Below the pieces are notes generated by a model. The model was not told the origin of the DNA and searched no databases. It saw nothing but the letters and a program-made list of their open reading frames with translations. Source: Vanessa cardui (Eukaryota > Arthropoda > Insecta > Lepidoptera > Nymphalidae). From it: a DNA stretch of 64,000 bases. Below, in pieces: positions 30,567-41,705 of this stretch (positions are counted from its first letter, which is position 1; each line of letters opens with the position of its first letter). The DNA lies in NCBI RefSeq assembly GCF_905220365.1, contig NC_061153.1, positions 9,320,001-9,384,000 on the forward strand, read 5' to 3'. The translations under genes were made by a program, and so were the position numbers.

Positions 30567-31312
30567 ATTATTTAGTTTTAAGTGTTTTAATATATATTTA
30601 CGGTAGTAATTCTGGATTACAATTCTTAAAAACAGTGTCAATAGTGTTTGTGACGCATATACACAACTAAATCTGAACAAAAGAAGAATCGAATCGACTG
30701 TCATACTCTAACGGCCGCTTAACTTGAAATCTTCGACATAAACCCGGGGAGTATTTTGTTTTAAAGATATTTTACACGTTATAACCTAATTCGAACAAGG
30801 CTTGCATGTTGTGGATAGCATCTGTCTGTTCCTTTGGCGTGATTACTGTCTCACTTTGCTTGACAAATAGTTGGAAGCAAAGTTGAAGATTTTAACATAG
30901 TCCTCAGATAGTTCTTCACAATATATGTACTGTATACACACAATATATGCCTCAGCTTATTTTGTAAGCTATAATCCTTGTGCTCAGTATACATTAAGCT
31001 TATAATATTGTTTGAATTAATTAAAAACTAAATAACTACATAAATATACAAAAATAAAATAAAAAATAATTAAAAACATTACATTACATGTGATTCTCAT
31101 AGTACTATTGTAATATTATACCAAATATCATATATAAGTTTGCTTTAATTGATTGCTATTACCTTAACTGACCAAAAAATAAGTAATAACATCTTGTTAT
31201 ACCTACCTATAATAGTCTTTTTTACACATAGATCTGAACAACCCTAATTATATAAAATTACTTCTTTAAGAGTATTTAAGTACATCTTATTATAATTTTA
31301 CCGTTTAACATC

Positions 31313-31756
31313 ATGGAGTATACTATCATGACCCGCAAAACTTCAATGAAAGATATGGAGGCCAAATTCCAATCGACCCTTAAAGAATTACAATCTTCCT
31401 AGGAGTTAAACAGACAACTTCTTCAAGAGCGTGAGGACAGTGAAGAAGAGATCCAAAAAATTGTTAATAAAAACACTGAACTCAAAAGCGAGTTAGCTAA
31501 GTTAAACGAACATTGTTTAGGTGTTGTTAGCCAGCGGGACAACCTTCTTGAGATTGTGACCTCATTTAAAGAGTGTAGCGAGGAACATGAAAGAGCTTTG
31601 AGTCGCATTTCAGAACTGGAAGTGAGTCTTTTTAATGCTCAAAAGGCAGAAATGGAATTGAAAAAAATTCAAACAAGCCAGAAATGTGATGCGACTGAAA
31701 GGTTGTATAATGAGTTAGTTTTACCTGCCTCTGACTCCAATACCACCTTACAGTAG
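31313..31756 (+). pseudogene. LINE-B ORF1, coiled-coil part
   Basis: Begins ATG GAG TAT ACT ATC ATG. A premature TAG at 31398-31400 follows LKELQSS, and the same frame continues with NRQLLQEREDSEEEIQKIV and HERALSRISELEVSLFNAQ, a heptad-rich coiled coil. It ends at a TAG at 31756. More coiled-coil pieces occur in other frames at 31876-32160 (NKLQNNKIIYENDINQLQ, YELAQKQIEEHIHTANNLL). A coiled coil before an esterase-like domain is known for CR1-group ORF1 proteins. Confidence 0.6.
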
Positions 31757-32161
31757 TCTAAAATTAAACATACACCCATGAGCTCAAATAATAAGATAAA
31801 AAAATATATAAAATTAAATAAATTCATCCGTAAAACAAAAAAAAAAACATTAATAAATATCAATACATATGCAAAATGAGAAAAGACCGGTCACATTTAA
31901 TTAATAAAGTAAAATCATCAAATAATAAATTGCAAAATAATAAAATAATATATGAAAATGACATTAATCAACTGCAATTAGAAATTTCTGGCCTACAAAG
32001 AATCTTTAGATTTTGTTAATAAAAAATATGAATTGGCTCAAAAACAGATAGAAGAACATATACACACAGCCAACAATCTTCTTGAGCTATGCACCTCCAA
32101 CTTAGAAAAATTTGAATCCTTATCGAATATATGTAACTGTATGCATACTCAGGAAAATTAG

Positions 32162-32528
32162 TTGGTTCCTCCTAATATTAATAATACCAAAGTATCACCT
32201 ATCAAATTGAGTCAATGTGCACCAGGGATCCACAACCATAATGAACTGGGGTTAGAAGTAAATAAAGATGTCTTTGTAGTATCTGATAAGTTAGGACAGG
32301 GCTTTGGCTCAATAATTAAAAGTGAAATAAAAAATGTATTTAACACATGCTCACCCGGGGCAACCTATCAATACCAAATAAATAAAATAAATACTATGCA
32401 TCTGGGTTCTAATAATGTAGTAGTATTAATGCATGGTGACAGTTTGTCTCTAAACAAATAGAGTTTAATTAAGGATATTAAATTATTAATTGAAATCCAA
32501 AATCGAAAGAAATGCAAATTTATAATTA
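32162..32528 (+). pseudogene. LINE-B ORF1, SGNH/GDSL esterase-like part, left of Tigger
   Basis: The frame holds NVVVLMHGDSLSLNK, in which GDSL (32434-32445) matches the block I catalytic Ser motif of SGNH hydrolases. A stop follows at 32459, then SLIKDIKLLIEIQNRKKCKF leads up to the Tigger edge at 32528. The rest of the domain lies at 36316-36570. CR1 and L2 ORF1 proteins are known to carry esterase domains, which supports the LINE-B assignment. Confidence 0.6.
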
Positions 32529-33730
32529 CAGTAGAGCGTCGATTATCCGAACTAATTGGAGGACATGGGTTTTCGGAAAACCGGTATTTTCGGATAATCG
32601 AACTAATGTAATTATGTATGTATGTATATTGATTCAGCCATACGAATTTACGTTCAGGTAAATGAAAACCATATTATTTACATTTATGAATATCTTTAAT
32701 GACAAATAGGAAATAAACAAAAAAAGTGCAGACAATTTGTAGTAAAACTAATCTTTACTATGTAATTACAATTAACCCTTAAAAAAATCTTGAATTTTCG
32801 TCTGCCGAAGCAAGCCTACCCGCTTACGAGCGGCTAGATCACGTATTTTTTTAAGAACAGATATTTCATCTGGTCGCTCTAGGCCTGTGTTTCAAACCAG
32901 CGCAAGGCAATATCTAAGCAAGTAAACGCTTCAGAAGCACTAATTATGTTTTCATATTCATTATCTGAACTTGCCGCTGATGTGGTGCTAGTGGTGGCGT
33001 CAGCCTTATTAGTCATGAGGTCTAAAATTTCGCGATCCTGCATAATTTGGTACCCGGGATCTTCATCGTCAATATCCATCCATTCTTGAACCTGTTGTTC
33101 ATCACATTCGTGGCAATCGAGATTTTTTAGCATATCTATCATTTCAGATACATCTTCGTGTTTCTCATTTACACATCCAATTTAAGGATCTTCATACCCA
33201 AAACTTTGTTCCACGCTTTTTTCAAGTTCTGTTCTTTTACACTGTCCCATGCTGCTCCGATCATATAGGACGCGTCTTTTAAATCAATCTTTTTATGATT
33301 TCTTATCAGGCTTTCTTCTCCATCCTCTTCTTTTTCTAAAAGTAACTTACGTAACAATTCTTTTCTATAATACCATTTGAAAGTCTCAATAACGCCTTGA
33401 TCCATGGGCTGTAATAATGAAGTCACGTTAGGGTGAAGAAACATTACTTTTATAAACTCGTCTTTTTCATTTAGGACGTCACATGATGGATGAGTTGGGG
33501 CGTTATCAAGAAGCAGTAATGTTGTCTCTCTTATACCATTTTTCAATTGGTGGGCTTTTACAGAGGGTATAAAAGTTTCTGTAAACCATTCCATGAAAAT
33601 TGTACTATCCATCCAAGCACTCCTTTGCGAAGTATAAACGATAGGCATGACAGACATATTAACGTGCTTGAAACAACGTGGTTTCTTACTTTTCAACCGA
33701 CTTCCAAAAGGAGGAGGTTATCAATTCGTC

Positions 33731-33782
<52 letters not shown>

Positions 33783-34221
33783 GTTACCTCATAACTTTTT
33801 ACTGGGTGGACCGATTTTGATAATTTTTTTTTTGTTTGAAAGGTAGTGCTTCCCGTGGGGTCCCATTTTTTTATTTTTTTTTCCGATGATGGTATCCATG
33901 TGAAAACGACATAAGTCTTAAATTTGCCTTATGTATATGCGCGACAAATAGGTGAATAACTGAAAATCACGTTAACCAATTTTGAAAATTCTTTTTTTAT
34001 TATAAAATATATACTTTTAGGGTAATTTGGTGAAAGTTTGGTAAGGTTCTGAGCACAGGATCCATGACAAAGTAACGGAACGGAAGGGAACGGAACAATT
34101 CTGAGGAGCACGTTAGCGATACTCGGTCGATTCTTTTATTTATAGGTTATTTGGATATTTGAGTCACCTTCCGTAATGTGGTTATGTTTATGTAATTATC
34201 ATAGTCGAATATTATAATCAA

Positions 34222-34473
34222 CTAGCTACCCACCCCGGCTTCGCACGGGTGCAATACTGATACTAAATATACTACAGAATTTGTTTATATACGACATCAC
34301 ATCGCAAACTTCTAAAATTATCAGTGTTTCTTTACTATATTGTTCACGTATTATATACACAAACCTTCCCCTTGAATCACACTATCTTTTAAAAAAAACC
34401 GCATCAAAATCCGTTGCGTAGATTTAAAGATATAGGGACAGAGAAAGCGACTTTGTTTTATGCTATGTAGTGA
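34222..34473 (-). mobile_element. Short non-autonomous Helitron
   Basis: On the minus strand it begins TCACTACATAGCATAAAACA. It ends with a short hairpin (ACCCGTGCGAAGCCGGGGTGGGT) and CTAG, the CTRR terminus. It sits exactly between A (complement of 34474) and T (complement of 34221), as Helitrons do, with no duplication. The internal AAAATCCGTTGCGTAG-type segment is familiar from many insect genomes. It resembles the lepidopteran Lep1 type; that name is from memory. Confidence 0.7.
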
Positions 34474-34821
34474 TAGAACTCCTATACGGCTCGCAGTTAG
34501 GGTGCGATATGGGGCAGAATTTCTTACTATCTTTAATCAAATTTTGTGTATGTGATGTGATGTCATATGATTAACGAAATATAGTTGGTCTTTTTCAAAG
34601 TATTTTTGCTGAGTTCGATTACAGCTCTTTCGAGGGATCCTTGTAGTTTACGCCGTGTGACGTATTAAATCCGCATTTTCGAAAGTCTATTTTTGCTTTA
34701 TTCGCAAGTTTCCTTTGAAATTGTCCTCGAAGTAGTTTCTGACTCATATAAACGGAACGCTTAATCTATCCATATTAAAAAAAATTAGTTAGTCAACATC
34801 AGCTTCACTTAAAATCAAAAA

Positions 34822-35418
34822 ATAAATAAAATTTTAACAAAAAGAAAAACCGACTTCATACAAAACACTATTTTAAAACAAATGAATATGCACGAAAAAG
34901 TAATAAAAATAATTGCGTATTCAACATATTTTTTAGAGTCTTCCTAAGTTAAATGAAATGATAAATATTAGACTACTTAAAAGTCGATTAACGATTATAT
35001 CATGTAGTTATAATTATTGTTATATTTGGAGTCGGTGTCAGCCAATAAAACCCTACAGTATATCTATCAAAAAAACAATACGAGAATACTTTAACAAATA
35101 TGTTTTTTACAAATTACCTTTTACACAATAATATACTGGATCAATCAAGGGGCTCGTATTGCTTCTTTCTTTTGATTGTTGGGGCAAGGGCACCGTGGCT
35201 GACACCGGCTCCAAATATACCAATAACTATAACTACATGATATAATCGTTAATCGACTTTTAAGTAGTCTAATATTTTTCATTTCATTTAACTTAGGAAG
35301 ACTCTAAAAAATATGTTGAATACGCAATTATTTTTATTACTTTTTCGTGCATATTCATTTGTTTTAAAATAGTGTTTTGTTTGAAGTCGGTTTTTCTTTT
35401 TGTTAAAATTTTATTTAT
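34822..35418. repeat. Foldback: 223-bp inverted arms with a 151-bp loop
   Basis: The left arm (34822-35044) starts ATAAATAAAATTTTAACAAA and ends GGTGTCAGCCA. The right arm (35196-35418) is its near-exact reverse complement. Arms this long and alike can form a cruciform or a long RNA hairpin. It lacks coding sequence. Confidence 0.85.
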
Positions 35419-36315
35419 ACCAATTACAAGCATGGGCAGTCGGTGGCTGCCAGTAGCATTAGCGCATGCTAAGGCAGTGATACGATCCTTGCTTGTTTTA
35501 GGACCAGGTGCTGCTAATTCACGATGTGAAGCAAGAGTTTTTCACGGCAAAGCTTTCCAATTAAGCCCGGTTTCGTCTGCATTGTAAACGTTTTCTAGAG
35601 CGTATTTTTCTTGGTTCATTATATCCCTTAGTTTGATTTTGAATGATTGAATAATTGAATGAAATGAAGCTCACGAATGCCATGTCTCGACTTAAATCGT
35701 TTTAACCAGCCTGTGCTTGCTTGAAAATTAGACGGCCCTTCCAGTTTTTCGTTAAATTGAACTGCTTTTTCACACAGTATTGGGCCAGAAATAGGTTCTC
35801 CTTGGGCTCTTTTTTGAGTAAACCACTTATATAAAGCATCATCTAAATTCGTTTTTGCGGCAAGTTTCATCGTTTTACGACTCGAGGATCCGTCAGAAGA
35901 ATCGAGCTGGGATATAAAGTTACTTATGCTCGTCTTTTGTTTTTTTATATCCGTTATGGTAGACTTACCAACTTGATATTCAATGGATAACTTGGTTGCA
36001 GATTCGCCTTCCTCTAACCGTTTATTAATCTCGTATTTATCTTTCATAGAAAGAACAACACGTTTACGTTTAGGCATTTTAAAGAAAAAGTTTACTTTCA
36101 CGCGGCAAAATTAACAAGTGCACGAATGAATTAAAAACGAAACACAAAACACGCGAGTAGGTACAATAACAAGTGCACGAATTGCGACAAGCGAGCTGAA
36201 ACTAAAGCGCGGGCGGCGCGCGGTCGGAGGTGGGGGTGGGCATTGACCCGCGCCGTTGACGTTCGGATAAGCGGTCGTTCGGTTAAGCGACGTTCGGATA
36301 ATCGACGTTCCACTG

Positions 36316-36570
36316 TAGTTTATTTCCATATTCACATACCTTGACAGATGCACAGAATTTACATATTTATGACTTAAACATATGTCTATACAATTTGACT
36401 CGACATTGCAGTAATGATTTAATGTTATTTGACATTAATAAATTCATTCATAGATTTAAGTTGACAGAGGATACTATGTACCTACATATGAAATCGAAAA
36501 GACAAATTGGTAACCTAATTGCCTACAATATCAAAAATAATTTTACAAGTAATGTTACCAAGGATCATAT
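36316..36570 (+). pseudogene. LINE-B ORF1, esterase-like domain, right of Tigger
   Basis: FPYSHTLTDAQNLHIYDLNI, CSNDLMLFDINKFIHRF and IGNLIAYNIKNNFTSNV end at a TAG at 36568-36570. It continues the domain broken at 32528. An Asn-rich middle and a late basic/aromatic part suit an SGNH-type fold, but the catalytic Asp-His pair is not clear. Confidence 0.55.
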
Positions 36571-36649
36571 GTAGAATAAAAATAATAATTTAATTTATAT
36601 TAACACCGACAAAATTAAAGATACTCAAATTAATAGTTTAAACTAAATA

Positions 36650-37660
36650 CAACGACAACATCTGCGCCCTCTTACTTAAATATTATACATCGAAATATAC
36701 AGGGCATAGGTGGCAAAGATCATGAAAGAGAATTATTTTCGGAGTGTTATAAAATTCATGCATTTTGTTTCACAGAGCATTGGGTAAAAAACTTTGACAT
36801 ATTTAATATTTCAAACTTTAAACTGTCAAGTGCATTCGTAAGAGGGAGTGCTATTCGTGGTGGCTCATTATTATTAGTACGGAATGATAAATCTCGAAAA
36901 GATATTGTGGCCCTCTCTACCGAACGTTCTATCGAACTATCCTGCGTGGAATTTCCACAGTACATTATAGTCTGCGTGTACCGGCCCGCATCGGGAGATT
37001 ATTATTTGTTTGAAACTACTATGGAGGACATTCTTAAAAAGCTATGTAAAACTAATAAATATATAATTGTATGTGGGGACTTTAACCTCGACTTACTTAA
37101 AGAAACTACGTTAAGTGCTCGGTTGTACGCCTTGTTTATGTCATTTAATTTAACCCATAGAGTTAATGAACCGACGCGAATAACCGACGATACTTCTACG
37201 TGTATTAATAATGTGTTTTGTAACTGTGAAATATATAAATAATTTAACTTCTGACCATTGTGGTCAGAAGTTTTCATTAAAACACATAGAAATAAATCAT
37301 TTAAAAATAATAACATACAGGCCAATAACGGCTAACAAATTGCATTGTTTTAAAGATATTGTGGCGTATAAATTGTCTAATCTAATCTATCTTACGAAAC
37401 AGGATCCAAATGAGCTTTATAATTCATTTTTGAAGTAATATTAAAAGAATTTAACAATATATTTAAAATGAAATCATGTTATAGTAACACAAAATTAAAG
37501 TTAAGTGACTGGGCTACTGTTGGTATTTATAAAAGTAGAAATAAATTATACGACTTATATGATATGAGGCGGTGGAATCGAAACGTAGCCTTTTTAGAAT
37601 ACGTAAATAAATATTCCAAAATTTTTAAAACAGTATGCATTTCTGCTAAGTCCTGATATT
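36650..37660 (+). pseudogene. LINE-B ORF2, endonuclease and linker (broken)
   Basis: Endonuclease motifs: IIHRNIQGIGGKDHE, FCFTEHWVKN (catalytic Glu), RGSAIRGGSLLLVR, CVYRPASGD and VCGDFNLDLLK. After a frameshift near 37225, NNLTSDHCGQKFSLK has the catalytic Asp-His. A linker follows in two frames to about 37656 (VGIYKSRNKLYDLYDMRR). RT begins after a decayed stretch (37660-38030). Confidence 0.75.
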
Positions 37661-38037
37661 TAAAGAAAAAAATCCTGAATTCTGATAATAGATTTAAAGC
37701 CACATGGGATGTTATTAGTAGTGTTAGTGGAAAACCCAAAAAGGAAATGATATCAATAGAATTGAACACAGGTGGTTTATACACGAGTTCTGAATAAGAG
37801 GTATTGGTAGGTAGAGGTATTTGAAGCTAATTTATATGAAACATTTTTTATGAAGTACCCATAAAATAACATTTCATTTAAAATCATCTGCATCAAATGC
37901 AGCTAGGTTGTTGAATAATAGTGTATCTAAATGCGTTATTGATTTTTCATTTGAAACGGTTTCGGCAATAGATGACATAAAAGTATTTAAAACTGAAAAT
38001 ATTAAAAAAACTAACGACATATGGGGCTCATAACGCT

Positions 38038-39444
38038 TTGGACACGGGTTCGTTTCCTAACTTGGTAAAATGTAGTAAAGTTTTACCACTTTTTAAGACT
38101 GGAAACAGAAGCGATACCGGTAATTACAGGCCTATTTCAATACTCCCATCCTCAAGTAAATTTTTCGAAAAAAATATTTTAAATCAACTTCTCGTCCATT
38201 TCGGTACAAATGCTATTTTTCGTGGTGAGCAATTCGGTTTTAGAAGAGCTCGCTCGACAACTGATGCGGGGATTGCGCTTCTCAAACATATTTACGATGC
38301 TTGGGAGAAATCACAGAACGCTATTGGAGTATTCTGTGATTTATCTAAAGCATTCGATTGTGTAGAACACGAAACTTCTTTATAAGCTAAAATATTACGG
38401 TGTTAAGGGTAAAGCTCTTGATCTCATTGCTTCATATTTAAATCAAAGAATCCAGCAAGTTTTCATTAATGGAATAAAGTCTTCTGGATCTACGTTAAAA
38501 ATGGGAGTTCCACACGGTTCAATTTTGGGTCCCTTTCTATTCCTATCTTCCTTTCTATGTTAAGGGTATTTGTGATATAGTGTTGTTTGCTGACGATACT
38601 TCGCTGATTTTTAAGGTGGACAGGAAAAAAACTGACTATGACGATGTGAACGGTGCATTATCACAGATACACAATTGGTTTACGGTAAATAATTTAATGT
38701 TGTCTTAAAGTGAATAATTTAGTTTTGAATGCTCAAAAAACAAAATGTGTAGTTTTTACCCTACCTAATGTTAGCAAGCAAAATTATAATATATCTTTAA
38801 ATGGTGACCCTATTGAAGTAGCTGATTCTACGGTGTTTTTAGGAATAGAATTGGATTCCAGACTTCAGTGGACTTCTCATTTATCATCCCTAACAGGAAG
38901 ACTCAGCTCCGCAACATACGCGGTTAGAAAAGTTAGACAACTAATTGATATTGATACCGCTTGTTTAGTTTATTTTGGTTATTTTTACTGTATTATGTCA
39001 TATGGCATATTACTTTGGGGTAACGCTGCAAATATTAAATCTGTCTTTATTTTACAAAAGAGAGCAATCCGGTTTATTTATAATCTTGGAGCTAGAGACT
39101 CTCTTCGGAACGTTTTTAACAAAGTGGGAATACTCACTGTTGCGTCGCAATATATTTACAACAATACTTTGTATATTCACAGTAACATTGATCGCTTTGA
39201 TAAAATTAGTGATAATCATTCTATGTGCTCTAGGAGTAAGGATAAGCTTATAATGCCAAGTTTCCGAATCCGCAAAGTCAATGAATCCTTCTTGGGGCAA
39301 GGTATCCGTTTGTATAATAAAATTCCGCAGACATTTTTAACTTTGCCGTTTAGTAAATTCAAATCGTTTGTAAAAAATACATTGGTAGAAAAAGCATATT
39401 ATTCGATACAAGATTTTATAGATGATAAAAAAGCGTGGAGCTAA
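38038..39444 (+). pseudogene. LINE-B ORF2, reverse transcriptase and C-terminus (broken)
   Basis: SKVLPLFKTGNRSDTGNYRP, GEQFGFRRARSTTDAGIALL and GVFCDLSKAFDCVEHE (catalytic Asp) lie in the first frame, which stops at 38385. MGVPHGSILGPFLF and VVLFADDTSLIF-like sequence follow in other frames (38500-38620). From 38710 one frame runs to 39444 with NNLVLNAQKTKCVVFTLPN, LGIELDSRLQWTSHL and SYGILLWGNAANIKSVF. The 3' UTR (39445-39673) contains AATAAAG and the TTTTGA tail. Confidence 0.78.
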
Positions 39445-39673
39445 TACCTGTTAACTTGCACGCAGGATATATTAATTTAAATAATTGTATTTAACTAACA
39501 TGACTTTGTATTTTCTAAAGTTAAAAAGAGAAACTACTGAGTTTCTTGCCGGTTTTTCTCGGTAGAATCTACTTTCCGAACCGGTGGTAGCTTCACTTGA
39601 TTGTAAAATGACGATTCAAAAGTGCTTATCAGCCTACTTGAATAAAGTTTATTTTGATTTTGATTTTTTTTTT

Positions 39674-39992
39674 TAACTGGCTGTAGAGAGAATGAATAAC
39701 ATAGCGGTAATATAGATTTGGATAAATCCGAAATGGTTTTTGTTTTTGTGAAATCATCCAAAGTAACAGGGGATGTGGAAAAGTGTGATTTTAATGCATT
39801 CAGATCTACTGAATTGTCACCAGAAAAAGGAACTTTACCAATGCAGAAAGATTTTAGGAAACTTCAGACCTCCTTGCTGTCGGAATTGCTGAGTGTTGTG
39901 GATGTACCTTCACTTAGCTTCGCGACATAATTTATTACATCGGTTGCGCAAAAACCTGTACCGGTCCAAGTTATCAACCGTCGGAAATCTCG
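39674..39992 (-). pseudogene. LINE-A ORF2 linker between SINE and LINE-B
   Basis: From 39992 on the minus strand: NLDRYRFLRNRCNKLCREAK, then a shifted frame, then MDDFTKTKTISDLSKSILPL and SFSLQPV up to the LINE-B edge. It links the endonuclease to the RT that resumes at 30566. Confidence 0.7.
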
Positions 39993-40296
39993 AGTCGAGA
40001 TGGCCCAGTGGTTGGAACGCGTGCATCTTAACCGATGATTGCGGGTTCAAACCCAGGCAAGCACCGCTGATTCATGTGCTTAATTTGTCTTTATAATTCA
40101 TCTCGTGCTCAACGGTGAAGGAAAACATCGTGAGGAAACCTGCATGTGACAAATTTCATAGAAATTCTGCCATATGTGTATTCCACTAACCCGCATTGGA
40201 ACAGCGTGGTGGAATATGTTCCAAACCTTCTCCTCAAAGGGAGAGGAGGCCTTTAGCCCAGCAGTGGGAATTTACAGGCTGTTGTTGTTGTTGTTG
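39993..40296 (+). mobile_element. tRNA-derived SINE, second copy
   Basis: The head contains an A box (TGGCCCAGTGG, about 40003-40013) and a B box (GGTTCAAACCC, about 40043-40053). The body ends with CAGCAGTGGGAATTTACAGG and a tail of five to six GTT units. It is the same family as 5574-5898, in the opposite strand orientation. It lies in LINE-A ORF2 just after KRDKAKA. No clear target duplication is seen, so the flanks may have decayed. Confidence 0.85.
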
Positions 40297-40322
40297 AGCT
40301 TTAGCTTTGTCGCGCTTACCCA

Positions 40323-41173
40323 TCATTTCCCTAATACTGTCAGTAATCCAAGGCGCAGGACGACGGCGTAAGGAGCCTTGGTTTTGGAAGGATGGACTTT
40401 ATAAGAAATAAATATAAGGTCATGATAGGAAAAGCAGGATGGGAGTTGACCATGCGTAGCCACGTGGTCAGGAAGGGAAACAATGATAAGAACAAGTAGA
40501 GAAGGTGTTGTGTTTGGGAAATGATATGTTGCAAACAAGGGGAAAGAGTACAAGTTTAAGGAAGACAGAACTGAAAGTAGCTTACGAGAACGACTGTCGT
40601 TTTTCAGCAAACAGGTGTTAAAATCTCCCATCAGCAGAAGGTGATCATATAAAGGACAAAGGTTATTAAGAATATTATCTGAAGTGGAGAAGTAATTAAT
40701 ATGGATAGATAAAGAACACCTAGAAGTGTTTTGGAGTGGGCCAGGACAATTTCAAGAAAAAGGAATTCTGCTGATTTAGAGTATTGGGTGGGTGAGGATA
40801 ATATAATTTTATAGGGAATATCACAACGCAAATAAATTGCTACACCTCCACCACCTCTTCCAGTTTTGTCATTCCTAATTAGCTTGTATCCAGGTAGAGT
40901 AAATTGAATAGAAGGAAGCGAAGGCTTTAAGAAAGTTTCAGAAATTAGGATGGCATCTACTTGACTATTACTGAAGCACTCTGAAAGATCTGAAAAATGT
41001 GCAGGGATACTCTGAGCGTTTATATGAACAATATTGAGATTATTATGAAAAGAAGAAAATATATTTTGTAACTGATCATTTAACAGAAGGTCGGGCGTGC
41101 CGTCGCTTTCGGCACTATAAAATTCGTCACTAGAAAAATAGTAAGTAATATCCAGTTGATCGGCATAATCCAT
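40323..41173 (-). pseudogene. LINE-A ORF2 start, APE endonuclease (broken)
   Basis: Starts MDYADQLDITYYFSSDEFYS at 41173. NIVHINAQSIPAHFSDL, ILISETFLKPS (catalytic Glu), TGRGGGGVAIYLR and LLGVLY follow to 40631. A frameshift leads to LMGDFNTCLLKNDSRSR, SLPDHVATHGQ-type sequence and PWITDSIREMMGKRDKA near 40330 in a third frame. An extended acidic N-terminus precedes the endonuclease. The domain is recognisable but not functional. Confidence 0.78.
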
Positions 41174-41705
41174 AGCTAAAATATATATAATATAAAAAGA
41201 AAAACTAGACTAATGATTAAAATGCTTAAAAAAATATTAAAAAATAAATCTACTTAGCATTTACCACACCACTCGCAATTACAATAACAAATAAGTTGTA
41301 CAAAAAAAAATTATCTAAATAAAAACAAGAAAAAACAAATTAAAACTAAAAATCACAACCAAACATATAGCGAACTATGTGACAAACTTTATAAATGCAC
41401 TGCCACTGTCAAGTGTCATAAGTCACATCACAGTGTTCTATGTCAATGTCATGCATTATGCAATGACATTGACTAGTGCTATTTATCAAACGAATATTAT
41501 TAAAAATAATTACAAATTTACTTTACCGACTAAAGCACAATTATATAAAAGTTGTAATACCTACCCCACAAGTTTTATAAACTTAAAAAGTTACTTGGAA
41601 GCATGAAATAACAAAGTGAACAATATTACTGAGGTTACAACTTACGTCTAACTTTTCTGGGGTATTTTATAATGATCTTTTCTTTCTCCTTATCGGCACT
41701 CTTGG
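41174..41705. other. LINE-A spacer between ORF1 and ORF2
   Basis: AT-rich, with no supported coding frame. It may represent the normal inter-ORF spacer plus decay. Confidence 0.4.

Larger units (their letters stand above)
33694..35418. mobile_element. Unclassified 1.7 kb insert in Tigger, ends with inverted AACCGACTTC
   Basis: Left end: CAACCGACTTCCAAAAGGAG, then a 45-base T run and TACCTCATAACTTTTTACTG, GGTGGACCGATTTTGATAAT. I recognise this as an abundant lepidopteran repeat. Right end: TTTGAAGTCGGTTTTTC, so AACCGACTTC appears inverted near both ends. Inside are a Helitron (34222-34473) and a large foldback (34822-35418). It may be one foldback-type element or two neighbouring ones. It has no coding capacity. 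Confidence 0.55.
32772..36077 (-). pseudogene. Tigger transposase (CENP-B N-terminus, DDE_1 domain), broken
   Basis: Starts MPKRKRVVLSMKDKYEINKR at 36077, the CENP-B/pogo HTH, with EYQVGKSTITDIKKQK. A second HTH follows (ALYKWFTQKRAQGEPISGPI, STGWLKRFKSRHGI) to about 35640. The catalytic core starts near 35587 (RELAAPGPKTSKDRITALA), is cut by the 1.7 kb insert, and resumes at 33696 with MEWFTETFIPSVKA, LLLLDNAPTHPSC (catalytic Asp) and MDQGVIETFKWYYRKELL. The acidic C-terminal region (33142-32879) and the end ...RQTKIQDFFKG (stop at 32772) are in shifted frames. At least three frame breaks plus the insert. Confidence 0.85.
32529..36315 (-). mobile_element. Tigger/pogo-type DNA transposon
   Basis: Terminal inverted repeats start CAGTAGAGCGTCGATTATCC on the left (32529) and CAGTGGAACGTCGATTATCC on the right (minus, 36315), differing at two positions. 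TA flanks both ends (32527-32528 and 36316-36317), the known target of this superfamily. It encodes a CENP-B-like transposase on the minus strand. At 3.8 kb it is longer than typical because a 1.7 kb insert (33694-35418) interrupts the DDE domain. Removing Tigger rejoins LINE-B ORF1. Confidence 0.9.
30567..39673 (+). mobile_element. LINE-B: CR1/L2-like LINE with esterase-type ORF1, interrupted by Tigger
   Basis: It sits inside LINE-A ORF2. The LINE-A frame breaks at CTTCGGTAA (30558-30566) and resumes at TAACTGGCTG (39674-39683), with TAA shared. The 3' end is ATTTTGATTTTGA plus a T run, a short repeated tail like those of CR1/L2 elements. ORF1 (31313-32528, then 36316-36570) is split by Tigger. 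ORF2 is at 36650-39444. Many stops and frameshifts show that it is old. Confidence 0.72.

Noticed and set aside
33547..33846. Plus-strand ORF of 99 codons
   Set aside because: It is antisense to the Tigger transposase and then runs through a T homopolymer.
39993..40060. A tRNA gene
   Set aside because: It is the tRNA-derived head of a SINE with its body and tail attached.
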